In this document: positions 44,752 through 53,604 of the stretch, in pieces | Position numbering within the stretch: position 1 is the stretch's first letter | Layout: every line of letters starts with the position of its first letter | Assembly: GCF_009914765.1 (NCBI RefSeq) | Contig: NZ_WYDS01000019.1 | Coordinates: 37,146 to 101,145, forward strand | Length of the DNA: 64,000 nt | Direction of reading: 5' to 3' | From: Halodesulfovibrio sp. MK-HDV | Lineage (GTDB): Bacteria; Desulfobacterota; Desulfovibrionia; Desulfovibrionales; Desulfovibrionaceae | The notes under the pieces: generated by a model | What the model was told of the DNA's origin: nothing | What the model saw: only the letters and a program-made list of their open reading frames with translations | Database searches by the model: none | Translations under genes and position numbers: made by a program

Positions 44752-45677
44752 TAAGGCGACTCCTTTTCACCCACAGCCATAGCAATGGCCAGTGCAATAG
44801 AATAGAATTTTGTACGATCAGTATCGCCACGGGAAGGAAGTACAATCGGTACTTCGCTGCCGGCAACCATGCCGGCCATGTCCAGATTCATAAGTGCGGT
44901 AAGTGACTTGTATAAGATGTTTCCGCTCTCAATGTCCGGCGCAACAAGGATATCTGCCTTGCCTGCTACCGGGTTGTCGACGCCTTTGCATTCGACTGCA
45001 CGCATAGAAACGGCAAGGTCGAGCGCAAACGGACCTGCAACGAGTGCATCGCCGAATTCACCCTGTTCTGCCATTTTAGCAACCATCTGAGCATCGAGGG
45101 TTGCGGGCATTGCAGGGTAAATAACTTTTTCTGTGGCTGCGAGCATTGCAACTTTTGGCTGCTCAATTTTGAGTACTTTTGCAACACGCAATGCGTTTTT
45201 CACAATATCAACTTTACGTTGCATGTTTGGCGCAATGTTGATGCCGGCATCTGTGATCATCATGAGCCGGTCATCGTTCGGAGCGTTGAAAAGACCAATG
45301 TGGGAAAGAACGCCTTTAGGCGGCATACCGGTTTCTTTGTTAAGAATCCCGCGCAGCAGCACGTCGGTATTGACTCTGCCTTTCATAATAGCGCTGGCAT
45401 GGCCTTCTTTCACCAACTCAATACATTTAGCCACAGCCTCAGCAGGCTCCGGTACGTGATGTTTCTCAAATGGGGTAAGATCAAGATCACGTTCAGCAGC
45501 GAGCTTTTCTGTAAGTTCTATATCACCAACAAGAATTGGCTCAGCAATTCCATTTGCATATGCTTCCACACATGCACGTAGCACAAAACCTTCCGCACAA
45601 GATGCAACTGCGAGTTTTGTACAAACGTGGCCTTCAATAATATAATCTGCAAGGGACTGAAGGGAATTTATAGGCAT
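44751..45677 (-). CDS. ptb: phosphate butyryltransferase/acetyltransferase family protein
   Basis: A 308-residue phosphate acyltransferase of the Ptb type, shorter than Pta. Motifs include AIMKGRVNTDVLLRGIL, TDAGINIAPNM, GKADILVAPDIESGNILYK and AGSEVPIVLPSRGDT. It would convert acyl-CoA and phosphate to acyl phosphate for Buk. It lies 21 bp after ilvN and overlaps buk by one base, so the three form an operon. Confidence 0.9.
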   Translation of the reverse strand: MPINSLQSLADYIIEGHVCTKLAVASCAEGFVLRACVEAYANGIAEPILVGDIELTEKLAAERDLDLTPFEKHHVPEPAEAVAKCIELVKEGHASAIMKGRVNTDVLLRGILNKETGMPPKGVLSHIGLFNAPNDDRLMMITDAGINIAPNMQRKVDIVKNALRVAKVLKIEQPKVAMLAATEKVIYPAMPATLDAQMVAKMAEQGEFGDALVAGPFALDLAVSMRAVECKGVDNPVAGKADILVAPDIESGNILYKSLTALMNLDMAGMVAGSEVPIVLPSRGDTDRTKFYSIALAIAMAVGEKESP

Positions 45678-45698
45678 AGTGTGTTTTCTCCGGCCTAA

Positions 45699-46178
45699 TT
45701 ATTCGTCGCCACGTTTAAGGGCTACAACGCCGGTTCTGCACAAACTACAGATGCCGTGTGGGCGTAGCATTTTGATGAGACCGTCAACTTTGTCTTCATC
45801 ACCTGTAATTTCGACCATGATGGTCTCTTGGCCCATGCTCACAACGTCTGCACGGAATACTTCAAAAATCTGCATGACCTGAGTCATGGTATCTTTAGTA
45901 AAGCCAACTTTAATAAGCGCCATCTGACGGTCAACAAAGTCGTTGCGCTCAAGGGTATCAACTTCGGATACCGCAGAGAGGTTTGCGATAACGTCAAGAA
46001 GAGTTGTGATAGTTTCAGCGTCGCAATCAACAGTAATAACGAGTCTGGAAACTTCAAATTCTTCTGTTTCTGCACAGGAAATCGATTTGAAATTAACGTT
46101 ACGGTCTCTAAAGACCGCAGTAACGTCTGCAACAACACCCGGCTGGTTGTTAACCAGCGCTGAGATAGTATAAATCAT
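45699..46178 (-). CDS. ilvN: ACT-domain protein, acetolactate synthase small subunit type
   Basis: A 159-residue protein with an N-terminal ACT domain (YTISALVNNQPGVVADVTAVFRD) and a C-terminal ACT-like half, the layout of the regulatory subunit of acetolactate synthase (IlvN/IlvH). That subunit makes the enzyme sensitive to valine. No large subunit is adjacent; instead ptb and buk follow. It may sense branched-chain amino acids for the acyl-CoA-to-acid pathway, or the large subunit may lie elsewhere. The N-terminus fits the family from the first Met. Confidence 0.82.
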   Translation of the reverse strand: MIYTISALVNNQPGVVADVTAVFRDRNVNFKSISCAETEEFEVSRLVITVDCDAETITTLLDVIANLSAVSEVDTLERNDFVDRQMALIKVGFTKDTMTQVMQIFEVFRADVVSMGQETIMVEITGDEDKVDGLIKMLRPHGICSLCRTGVVALKRGDE

Positions 46179-46377
46179 GTAACACTCCTTACTACCTGTA
46201 ACTCTTACAGTACGCTAAAATGGGAATAGCGGTGGCACTGCGAAAAAGTTACGCAGCGGTTAGTAACTTCTTCCTAATATATTCAAGAAAGATAGGAAAG
46301 CTTGAGTTGAGGGAAGTACGCAAGTTAGTGGATGCAAACAAGCGGGGTAACATTGCTTGTTCTATGGACAAGACAAT

Positions 46378-46410
46378 AGCAGGGCTACCGTAAAAACGAT
46401 AGCCCTGCGG
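46378..46410. other. hairpin downstream of the 46433 gene
   Basis: A 9-bp stem GCAGGGCTA/TAGCCCTGC with further inner CGT/ACG pairs. There is no long T-run on either strand; it may be a weak terminator for the minus-strand gene that ends 23 bp away. Confidence 0.5.
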
Positions 46411-46432
46411 AAAGTTCTATAATGTTGGATTG

Positions 46433-46738
46433 TTACAGGTCGAAGCGTCCTTTCTCATCCATGACTGGGCATACAAGATCGACTCCGGAACGAATATGCA
46501 GATCCATTAACGTTCTCAGGGAGTAGGGGGTATGTCTTGATAGCCGAATGATGAACGTGCGTAAAAGCGAAGGCGTAGCACGCCCCTGCAAGTAAAGACG
46601 ACGCATCCATTGCCACCGTGCTCTGTACGGGTAGCATTGCTTTACACCTGTTGCCCGAACAGCTCGATCCATCGATTCAATTGCTAAATCGCCTCGGCGG
46701 ACGAGTTGAAAGTCAATATCTGGTACTCGCTGCCCCAT
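46433..46738 (-). CDS. hypothetical arginine-rich small protein
   Basis: A 101-residue basic protein that I do not recognise. It is rich in Arg and Tyr (RARWQWMRRLYLQGR in the middle) and has two Cys. No signal peptide or membrane segment is seen. A clear ribosome binding site (GAGGTGATGAT) before the ATG supports translation. It stands alone between ilvN and a divergent rhodanese gene. A nucleic-acid-binding role would fit the charge, but that is only an inference. Confidence 0.6.
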   Translation of the reverse strand: MGQRVPDIDFQLVRRGDLAIESMDRAVRATGVKQCYPYRARWQWMRRLYLQGRATPSLLRTFIIRLSRHTPYSLRTLMDLHIRSGVDLVCPVMDEKGRFDL

Positions 46739-46868
46739 ATCATCACCTCGTGTTTCACTAAAAAGGGGGATTTCCCATCATATATTTTTGCCACCCCCAA
46801 CGCGCAGGAACAATTATTGTTTCTGAAATCAAAATATGTATACTGAAAATAGTAATAAGGAGAGTGGT

Positions 46869-47258
46869 ATGCGATGTTCCTGTAAGCTTTTTCTTGTGAT
46901 GGCGTGTTTAGCGGTTGCCTCTGTTGCTTTAGCTGGGAGTTTGGAACGTCTCAGCGCAAGCGAAGTACATTCTTTTTTAACGACGACGCAGAAGCCGATA
47001 GTTATTCTGGATGTTCGCACACCGAAAGAATACGCAGCGGGGCATATTCGTGGTGCATTGCTGTATGATTATTATGACGAAGGATTTGAACGAAAATTGT
47101 CGCTTTTACCCAAGAATGTTACTTACGTGGTGTACTGTGCAGTAGGATTCAGGAGTCTTCGCGCTGCTCGATTTTTACAAAAAATGAGCAATGATGTTAT
47201 ACACATGGATGGTGGGATAAAAGAGTGGAAACGGTTGGAATATCCAGTTGTTAAGTAG
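46869..47258 (+). CDS. periplasmic rhodanese-like domain protein
   Basis: A 129-residue protein with a signal peptide (LFLVMACLAVASVALA) and a single rhodanese domain. The entry motif VILDVRTPKEYAAGHIRGA and the active-site loop CAVGFRS, with the catalytic Cys, are present. Such proteins transfer sulfane sulfur or bind persulfides; a periplasmic place suits a sulfidogenic organism. The start at 46869 is chosen since AAGGAG lies 6-7 nt upstream; an in-frame ATG 11 codons earlier has none. Confidence 0.85.
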   Translation: MRCSCKLFLVMACLAVASVALAGSLERLSASEVHSFLTTTQKPIVILDVRTPKEYAAGHIRGALLYDYYDEGFERKLSLLPKNVTYVVYCAVGFRSLRAARFLQKMSNDVIHMDGGIKEWKRLEYPVVK

Positions 47259-47346
47259 GCTATGTGGTTTTCTTGCCTATTGCTTGGAAAGCATATACAT
47301 AATCGAAAAATAGACTTGAATCTCTCGAGATTAGGAGACGTATTAT

Positions 47347-49170
47347 ATGTGTGGAATTATTGGGTATGCAGGCCACAGACCTGCTGTTCCCCTTGCAGTT
47401 AAGGGACTGAAAAGTCTCGAATATCGTGGGTATGATTCTGCCGGTGTGGCGTTTGTTCAAAACAAACAGCTTACAACTGTCCGTGCAGAAGGCAAGCTTA
47501 TGAATCTTGAATCTAAGCTTGAAACCATGAACATTTCACTTGCTACATCCTGCATGGGACATACCCGTTGGGCAACACATGGCGCGCCAACTGAGCGCAA
47601 CGCTCATCCGCATAAATCTTGGGATGAATCACTTGCGATGGTTCACAATGGCATCATTGAGAACTATCAAGAGTTGAAAAACATGCTGGCCTCCAAAGGG
47701 TATGGTTTCCGCTCTGATACAGATTCTGAAGTCTTTTGTAACCTCATCGCCGAAGGCGTAAAGCAGACCGGTTCCCTTGAAAAAGGATTGAGCTGGGCTG
47801 TTAATGAGGCAGAAGGTGCATATTCAGTTTTGGTTATGGAAGTAAGCAATCCGGATATTATTTACGGCGCACGCTGTGCATGTCCGTTTGTCTTGGGTGT
47901 CGGGCAGGGTGAAAACTTTGTTGCTTCCGATATTCCGGCATTTCTTGCGTACACACGTAACGTTGTCTTTCTTGAAGACGGCGAAATGGTGCGTATTGAT
48001 GCGAATAGCTGGGCTGTAAAAGATGCACGTACGCTTGCTCCGATTGAGAAAGAGGTACATCACATTGAATGGGATGTTCAGTCTGCTCAGAAGGACGGCT
48101 ACAAGCACTTTATGCTTAAAGAAATCTTTGAACAGCCACGGGTTATCAAAGATTGCCTTGCCGGTCGCGTCGATTGGCATAAACAGGAAGCTGTTTTGCC
48201 GGAATTAAGCGCTATGCCGATTCCGAAACGCCTGCACATTGTTGCATGCGGCACAAGTTTTAACGCCGGTATGTGGGCACAGCATCTTTTTGAGAGCTGG
48301 GCACGTATTCCTGTTTCCGTTGAAATTGCTTCTGAGTTCAGATACCGCGACATGATTCTTGAAGAAGGTGACGTGGTTCTGGTTATTAGTCAGTCCGGTG
48401 AAACCGCGGACACCCTTGCTGCACTTCGTATTGCGAAAGCACAGGGTATTCCGGTTGTTGGACTTTGTAACGTTGTCGGTTCATCCATAGCACGTGAATC
48501 TGATGTTACAGTCTACACACAGGCCGGACCTGAGATTTCTGTTGCCTCCACCAAGGCTATGTGTTCCCAGATGGCAGTGTTACTGTTGATGGGGCTTGCC
48601 TGGGCGGATCGCAAAGACATGCTTGATGCTACACTGCGTCGTGAAATGTTTGACGGCATCCGTAAGCTTCCTGAACTTCTGGAAGCGGAATTGCCGCGTA
48701 TTCGTGAAGATGCAAAGCGTCTTGCCCGCGAATACTCCACGGCTCGCAGTTTCTTCTTCCTCGGTCGCGGTGTAGGTTACCCGCTTGCCATGGAAGGTGC
48801 ACTCAAGCTCAAAGAGATTTCGTATATTCATGCTGAAGGGTATGCTGCCGGTGAAATGAAACACGGCCCTATCGCCCTTATTGATCCGGAGTTTCCAACT
48901 TTCGCCATTGCGTTACACGACCAGTTCTTTGCCAAGGTTAAATCTAACCTTGAAGAAGTTCAGGCACGCGCAGGCGATGTGATTGCTTTGACGAACCCGA
49001 ACTCCGATCTTTCTGTGAAACATAAATGGGTTCTGCCGGACTGCGCCTACCCGCTTTCATCATTTTTAGTCCTTCCGGCATTACAGTTGTTCAGCTACGA
49101 GTCTGCAGACTATCTTGGCAAAGACGTGGATCAGCCACGTAACCTTGCGAAGAGTGTTACAGTAGAGTAG
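47347..49170 (+). CDS. glmS: glutamine-fructose-6-phosphate aminotransferase (isomerizing)
   Basis: A 607-residue GlmS, of the usual length. The N-terminal class II glutaminase domain begins with the catalytic Cys-2 (MCGIIGYAGHR). Two SIS sugar-isomerase domains follow (VACGTSFNAGMWAQHLFE, then SQSGETADTLAALRIAK, and GRGVGYPLAMEGALKLKE). It makes glucosamine-6-phosphate, the first step to cell-wall and LPS amino sugars. I see no glmS ribozyme upstream. A strong terminator follows at 49199. The next gene, alr, is also a cell-wall gene. Confidence 0.97.
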   Translation: MCGIIGYAGHRPAVPLAVKGLKSLEYRGYDSAGVAFVQNKQLTTVRAEGKLMNLESKLETMNISLATSCMGHTRWATHGAPTERNAHPHKSWDESLAMVHNGIIENYQELKNMLASKGYGFRSDTDSEVFCNLIAEGVKQTGSLEKGLSWAVNEAEGAYSVLVMEVSNPDIIYGARCACPFVLGVGQGENFVASDIPAFLAYTRNVVFLEDGEMVRIDANSWAVKDARTLAPIEKEVHHIEWDVQSAQKDGYKHFMLKEIFEQPRVIKDCLAGRVDWHKQEAVLPELSAMPIPKRLHIVACGTSFNAGMWAQHLFESWARIPVSVEIASEFRYRDMILEEGDVVLVISQSGETADTLAALRIAKAQGIPVVGLCNVVGSSIARESDVTVYTQAGPEISVASTKAMCSQMAVLLLMGLAWADRKDMLDATLRREMFDGIRKLPELLEAELPRIREDAKRLAREYSTARSFFFLGRGVGYPLAMEGALKLKEISYIHAEGYAAGEMKHGPIALIDPEFPTFAIALHDQFFAKVKSNLEEVQARAGDVIALTNPNSDLSVKHKWVLPDCAYPLSSFLVLPALQLFSYESADYLGKDVDQPRNLAKSVTVE

Positions 49171-49196
49171 CGGACGAGATTATTGGTAATTGGAGA

Positions 49197-49249
49197 TAAA
49201 GAACCTTCCTATTTTGTTTTCAAATTCGGGAAGGTTCTTTTTATTTATA
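49197..49249 (+). terminator. glmS terminator
   Basis: Stem AAAGAACCTTCC/GGGAAGGTTCTTT followed by TTTATTTAT, 30 bp after glmS. Confidence 0.88.
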
Positions 49250-49461
49250 AAGGATGGTTGAGAAGAGCGAAAGTTGTGTTGCGTTAGAACAATGAAGGTC
49301 GCTGCGTATGAATACCTTCAATACAGGACTCGTGTTTTTGTGAACAACATTGTTTGGTTACAGAAACAGGACGGTGCTAACCTGCGTTCTATCGTGCAGA
49401 CGTTTCGTATGGATAACTTATGGGGGAAAGAGAGAGCTGTCTTACATCTAAGGAAGGAAGT

Positions 49462-50601
49462 ATGCTGCATTCAGAGCCATTGTGGGCTGAAATAGATCTT
49501 TCTGTAATTCGTCACAACATTCGGGAAATCCGTCGGGTCGTTGGAGACCAGAAGGCAATGCTCGTTGTTGTTAAAGGTAATGCATATGGCCATGGAGCAA
49601 TTCAGGTCGCAAATGCCGTTGTTCGAGAAGGTGTTGAGTATCTTGGTGTTGCCCGGTTAAGTGAAGCAATTGTCTTGAGAAACGCAGGCATTAAAGTGCC
49701 TATTTTGATTCTCGGCTATACTCCGCCTGATTGTGCACCGCGTTTGGTAGATTTGAAGCTGACGCAGACTGTGCATTCTTGTGAATATGCAGAACGTCTT
49801 GCTTCGTTTTTACATTGTGCCAAGGTAAAACTGACTGTCCATATTAAGATTGATACTGGTATGGGCAGGTTGGGTTTGTTGACGGAGAGTGTTCCGGGGC
49901 AATCTTCTATTGTAGACCGTGTGCAGGATATCGCGCGTCACGGTGTATTTAATATGGAAGGTATTTATACGCATTTTGCTGCAAGCGATGCTAACTGTCT
50001 GGATAATGCATATCATCAGTTAGAGTTGTTCACGCAGACCCTTGATTCTTTGAAAGCCGCAGGATTTGAATTTTCACGTATTCATGCCGCTAACAGTGCT
50101 GCGATTATGACCATGCCCGAGTCTCACTTTAATACGGTGCGTCCGGGGATTGTTACGTACGGATTATATCCATCGGATTCCGTGGATAAAAGCTTACTCG
50201 ACTTGAGACCTGCCATGACGGTTAAGGCCTCTCTTGTGAGTGTGAAAGATGCTCCGAGTGGTACAACCGTGAGTTACGGACACACACATGTGTGTAAAGG
50301 TAATACGCGCATTGGTGTTGTCCCTATCGGGTACGCGGACGGATATGACCGTTTCCTTTCTTCTAAAGGGATAATGCTTGTTCATGGCAAGCGTGCTCCC
50401 GTTGTAGGCAGGGTCTGTATGGACCAGACCATGATTGATCTTGGACCGAACTCGAGTGCTGAATGTGGTGATGAAGTTGTTATCCTTGGTCGACAAGGTG
50501 AAAGCTCCGTCACTGCGGACGATATGGCACAGATACTCGGTACCATCAATTATGAGGTCGTTGCGCGTATTATGGCGCGTGTACGGCGAGTTTATATTTA
50601 G
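49462..50601 (+). CDS. alr: alanine racemase
   Basis: A 379-residue PLP-dependent alanine racemase that makes D-alanine for peptidoglycan. The PLP lysine is K38 in VVVKGNAYGHG, and the second catalytic residue, Tyr, lies in TVSYGHTHVCKGNTRIG; VPIGYADGYDR follows. The ATG at 49462 has AAGGAAGG upstream and fits the family start (LWAEIDLSVIRHNI); a longer frame begins 14 codons earlier but lacks support. It is a single-gene unit between terminators. Confidence 0.94.
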   Translation: MLHSEPLWAEIDLSVIRHNIREIRRVVGDQKAMLVVVKGNAYGHGAIQVANAVVREGVEYLGVARLSEAIVLRNAGIKVPILILGYTPPDCAPRLVDLKLTQTVHSCEYAERLASFLHCAKVKLTVHIKIDTGMGRLGLLTESVPGQSSIVDRVQDIARHGVFNMEGIYTHFAASDANCLDNAYHQLELFTQTLDSLKAAGFEFSRIHAANSAAIMTMPESHFNTVRPGIVTYGLYPSDSVDKSLLDLRPAMTVKASLVSVKDAPSGTTVSYGHTHVCKGNTRIGVVPIGYADGYDRFLSSKGIMLVHGKRAPVVGRVCMDQTMIDLGPNSSAECGDEVVILGRQGESSVTADDMAQILGTINYEVVARIMARVRRVYI

Positions 50602-50627
50602 CTGTAGAAATTAACTTAATGAATAAA

Positions 50628-50663
50628 GAAAAGCCGGAACGTATATGCGTTCCGGCTTTTTTC
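50628..50663 (+). terminator. alr terminator
   Basis: Perfect stem AAAGCCGGAACG/CGTTCCGGCTTT (loop TATATG) followed by TTT. Confidence 0.9.
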
Positions 50664-50774
50664 AGTATGTGTGTATGTATTTTTTAAATGCTCGAGTTCA
50701 TCTTTATTTTTAGTGTGTAATTCAGTATCGTTGCCTGCGAAGAGACTATATTATTGAGAATAGTAGGGGCATAA

Positions 50775-51425
50775 GTGAACTCGTTTAATATGCATGTTGG
50801 TGAAAGTCTTAATATCCAGTTAGCTAGCACAGGGCAACGTTGCTGGGGGGAAGTGGTTGGATTTAAAAAGGATAAGTACCTTCTTGTTGAGACAGGTAAG
50901 GCTGCAAATCCTCTCACTTTTTTGCCAGAAGATTCTGTCACAGTGCGCTGTGTTAGTAATGGAGATGGAGTTCTTTGTGGATTTAGAACCAAGGTCGCAC
51001 GGTATCTAACTGAACCATTTACACAAGTCATCTTGCATTTTCCTCAGGAAATCGAGCGGATGCAATTGCGAAATGAATCACGGTACAATTGCTTTTGTCC
51101 AGTGACCGTGTGTCATGAAGATTTGACTTATGAGGGGATGCTTATAAACATTTCCGATCACGGCGGCAAAATCATATTGGCGGGGATTTCAGAGAGCAAT
51201 GAGCAGGACTCCTGCGAATATCCATTTTTTGAAGATCAAAAAATTACGCTAGATATCAGGCCGTTTGGAACATTATTGCCGGTAAAAATTGATGCTGTAA
51301 TCAAACGGATACTTATGCGTGATGGTGGTATGTCGCTGGGCGTATTTATCGATGAAGTTTTTGACGAAGAAGCTGTTTTCACTGAATTTTTAGGACGATG
51401 CAGAAAATTCAGTGAGCTGACGTGA
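50775..51425 (+). CDS. PilZ domain protein (c-di-GMP receptor candidate)
   Basis: A 216-residue protein with an N-terminal YcgR-N-like beta domain and a C-terminal PilZ domain. The c-di-GMP motifs are LRNESRYN (RxxxR type) near residue 100 and NISDHGG (D/NxSxxG) near 126. It would bind c-di-GMP and alter motility or surface behaviour. The start is a GTG at 50775 with AGGGG upstream; an in-frame ATG lies five codons inside. It is a single gene with a terminator downstream. Confidence 0.85.
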   Translation: MNSFNMHVGESLNIQLASTGQRCWGEVVGFKKDKYLLVETGKAANPLTFLPEDSVTVRCVSNGDGVLCGFRTKVARYLTEPFTQVILHFPQEIERMQLRNESRYNCFCPVTVCHEDLTYEGMLINISDHGGKIILAGISESNEQDSCEYPFFEDQKITLDIRPFGTLLPVKIDAVIKRILMRDGGMSLGVFIDEVFDEEAVFTEFLGRCRKFSELT

Positions 51426-51507
51426 TACGATAACTAGCCTTGTTCGTGAAATAGGATGTTGTTTCGTGGCTCATTTTTTGTTCTGCGTTGGAAACGCTTT
51501 AGGCGCT

Positions 51508-51546
51508 TAGCCCCACTTAGGTAGTGGTTAAGCGTTTTTTTATTGA
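51508..51546 (+). terminator. terminator downstream of the PilZ gene
   Basis: Imperfect stem CGCTTA..CACT/AGTG..TAAGCG followed by TTTTTTTATTG, about 85 bp after the stop. Confidence 0.75.
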
Positions 51547-51853
51547 GAGGGTTGTAGACGAGCCAGTTGCGAACTGGGGAAAAGAGAAAACCCCTTCCGG
51601 TGAAGAAGGGGTTTCGAAGAGCGTTTCATAAAGAAATTTATGATTTCGATACCTGCTAAGTGGTGGTGGAGCAGTGATGCAAGCGGAATCACATCGCGTA
51701 TCTCGATTGATTGCTCAATCAGTAAGAAAAGATGTAGTCCCTCTATTGAACACTGTCAACGTAAAAAATTTAGAATGTATAAAAGTAAGCCCCTATCGTT
51801 TTAGATAGGGGCTCAAAATTAGTTATGATGTCAGACGGTAAGATGTTTGAAGC
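51547..51853. other. intergenic region with several hairpins
   Basis: About 300 bp without a gene. It holds consecutive small inverted repeats: CCAGTT/AACTGG near 51560, ACCCCTTC/GAAGGGGT near 51590-51615, TCATAAA/TTTATGA near 51627, and GCCCCTATC/GATAGGGGC at 51788-51810. The last is placed to end transcription of the minus-strand FAD oxidoreductase gene. The others may belong to an unannotated RNA. Confidence 0.5.
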
Positions 51854-53419
51854 TTATGCACCAAATGCAGTTGCAATGGATGTTGCGACACGTTCGCCGT
51901 CAATGGCTGCGGAAACAATGCCACCTGCGTAGCCTGCACCTTCACCACATGGGTAAAGTCCATGTACGGAAGGGTGCTCTAAGGTTATTTTGTCGCGCAG
52001 AACGCGTACGGGTGAACTGGTACGGGACTCAACACCCATCATCTGAGCTTCGTTAGAGTCGAAGCCTTTGTATTTTCTTCCGAACACAGGCAGTGCCTTG
52101 GCAAGTTTGTCCGCTATGTTGTGCGGTAACAGCTCGTTCAGCGGTGCGGCGTACAGTCCCGGTACATAGGAAGAGTCAGGCAAGGTGTCAGATATTTTAC
52201 CAGCGAGGAAATCGCCAACACGTTGCGCAGGTGCTTTTTGAGATGTGCCATCGCCAGCTTCAAACATTGTTTTTTCAACAGCAGCCTGAAATGCAAGAGC
52301 TGCGAGCGGATCAGAAGGATCACCACCCACATCATCAAGGCGAATTTCGACAACAAGGCCAGCGTTTGCAAAAGGGGCGCTTCGGCTGGACATGCTCATA
52401 CCATTAAGAACAAGCTCACCTGGAGCAGTTGATGCCGGTACGACAAACCCACCCGGACACATGCAGAAAGAGAATACACCGCGGTCTTCTACCTGCGCTG
52501 TGATGCGGTAGCTAGCTGCTGGTAAATTTTCGTGGCGCGGTGACTGGTGGTAGAAAATTTGGTCAATGAGTGGCTGTGGATGTTCAATACGAACACCAAG
52601 AGCAAAAGGTTTTGCTTCAACAGGCACATTGTTACGAACGAGCATATGGAAAATGTCACGTGCAGAATGGCCTGTGGCTAAAATCACGGCATCCGCATCA
52701 ACACGTTCGCCGGAACCAAGGATAACACCTTTAACAGAATCGCTATCTTTGATCAGGTCAGTAACGTGTGCGCCGAAGTGGATTTCACCACCGGCCGCAA
52801 TAATGGATTCACGCATGCTGGTGACAATACGCGGCAGCATGTTGGAGCCGAGGTGTGGATGCGCATCAAGGCGAATGCCTGCATCAGCACCGTTTTCAAT
52901 AAATAGATTCAGAATACGCTTTACGTTGCCGCGTTTTGTTGCGCGAGTGAAAAGCTTACCGTCAGAATAGGTGCCAGCGCCACCTTCACCGAAGCAGTAG
53001 TTGGAATGCGGATCAACAACGCCGTCAGACTGAACTTTTTTCAGGTCATAACGTCGTGCTGTCACATCTTTACCGCGTTCAAGGATGATTGGCTTAATCC
53101 CTTTTTCAAGAAGGGTAAGTGCTGCAAAGTAACCGGCAGGGCCAGCGCCAACGATAGCAACGCGTTTTCCAGTTAATTTTTCTGGACAAAAAACTGATCC
53201 AGTTTCTTCTTTTGGTGCTTCGCCTAACAGCACTTGGCATACGAAGTGCGGGCTGCGTGAACGCGCATCAATAGAACGGCGAACTACATGTGACTGAATT
53301 TCCGGATCATCTGGAAATCCTGCCTTAAGTAATGCAGCCTTGCGGATTGCTTTTGCGTCGTTAATGTCGCTTGGGTCAATTTTGACCTCAACCGTTTTTT
53401 GTTCGGTTACTGGTGTCAT
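51854..53419 (-). CDS. FAD-dependent oxidoreductase (COG2509-type dehydrogenase)
   Basis: A 521-residue flavoprotein. Near residue 90 it has the Rossmann dinucleotide site VAIVGAGPAGYFAALTLLEKG, followed by FGEGGAGTYSDGKL, a block conserved in a widespread family of uncharacterised FAD dehydrogenases, and ends with YPCGEGAGYAGGIVSAAIDG. The N-terminal 80 residues form a small separate domain. The substrate is unknown; no membrane segment or signal peptide is seen. It is a single-gene unit. Confidence 0.85.
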   Translation of the reverse strand: MTPVTEQKTVEVKIDPSDINDAKAIRKAALLKAGFPDDPEIQSHVVRRSIDARSRSPHFVCQVLLGEAPKEETGSVFCPEKLTGKRVAIVGAGPAGYFAALTLLEKGIKPIILERGKDVTARRYDLKKVQSDGVVDPHSNYCFGEGGAGTYSDGKLFTRATKRGNVKRILNLFIENGADAGIRLDAHPHLGSNMLPRIVTSMRESIIAAGGEIHFGAHVTDLIKDSDSVKGVILGSGERVDADAVILATGHSARDIFHMLVRNNVPVEAKPFALGVRIEHPQPLIDQIFYHQSPRHENLPAASYRITAQVEDRGVFSFCMCPGGFVVPASTAPGELVLNGMSMSSRSAPFANAGLVVEIRLDDVGGDPSDPLAALAFQAAVEKTMFEAGDGTSQKAPAQRVGDFLAGKISDTLPDSSYVPGLYAAPLNELLPHNIADKLAKALPVFGRKYKGFDSNEAQMMGVESRTSSPVRVLRDKITLEHPSVHGLYPCGEGAGYAGGIVSAAIDGERVATSIATAFGA

Positions 53420-53604
53420 TAGGTACTCTTTATCTGAAATATATATGGTGCGAATTGTTGTTACTGGAACGTAGCTCTCTATATAACCATCTTGGGAGGT
53501 TCGTCAAAAAATGAAAAACGATCTATATCTATCTGAAATAAAAGAATGATATTAAAAAGCTTTGCGCATTAAATTGTAACCAGTACAAAATATGCGGTAA
53601 AACA

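Noticed and set aside
47259..47346. glmS ribozyme upstream of glmS
   Set aside because: The gap is only 88 bp, short for the ribozyme, and the expected core is not seen.
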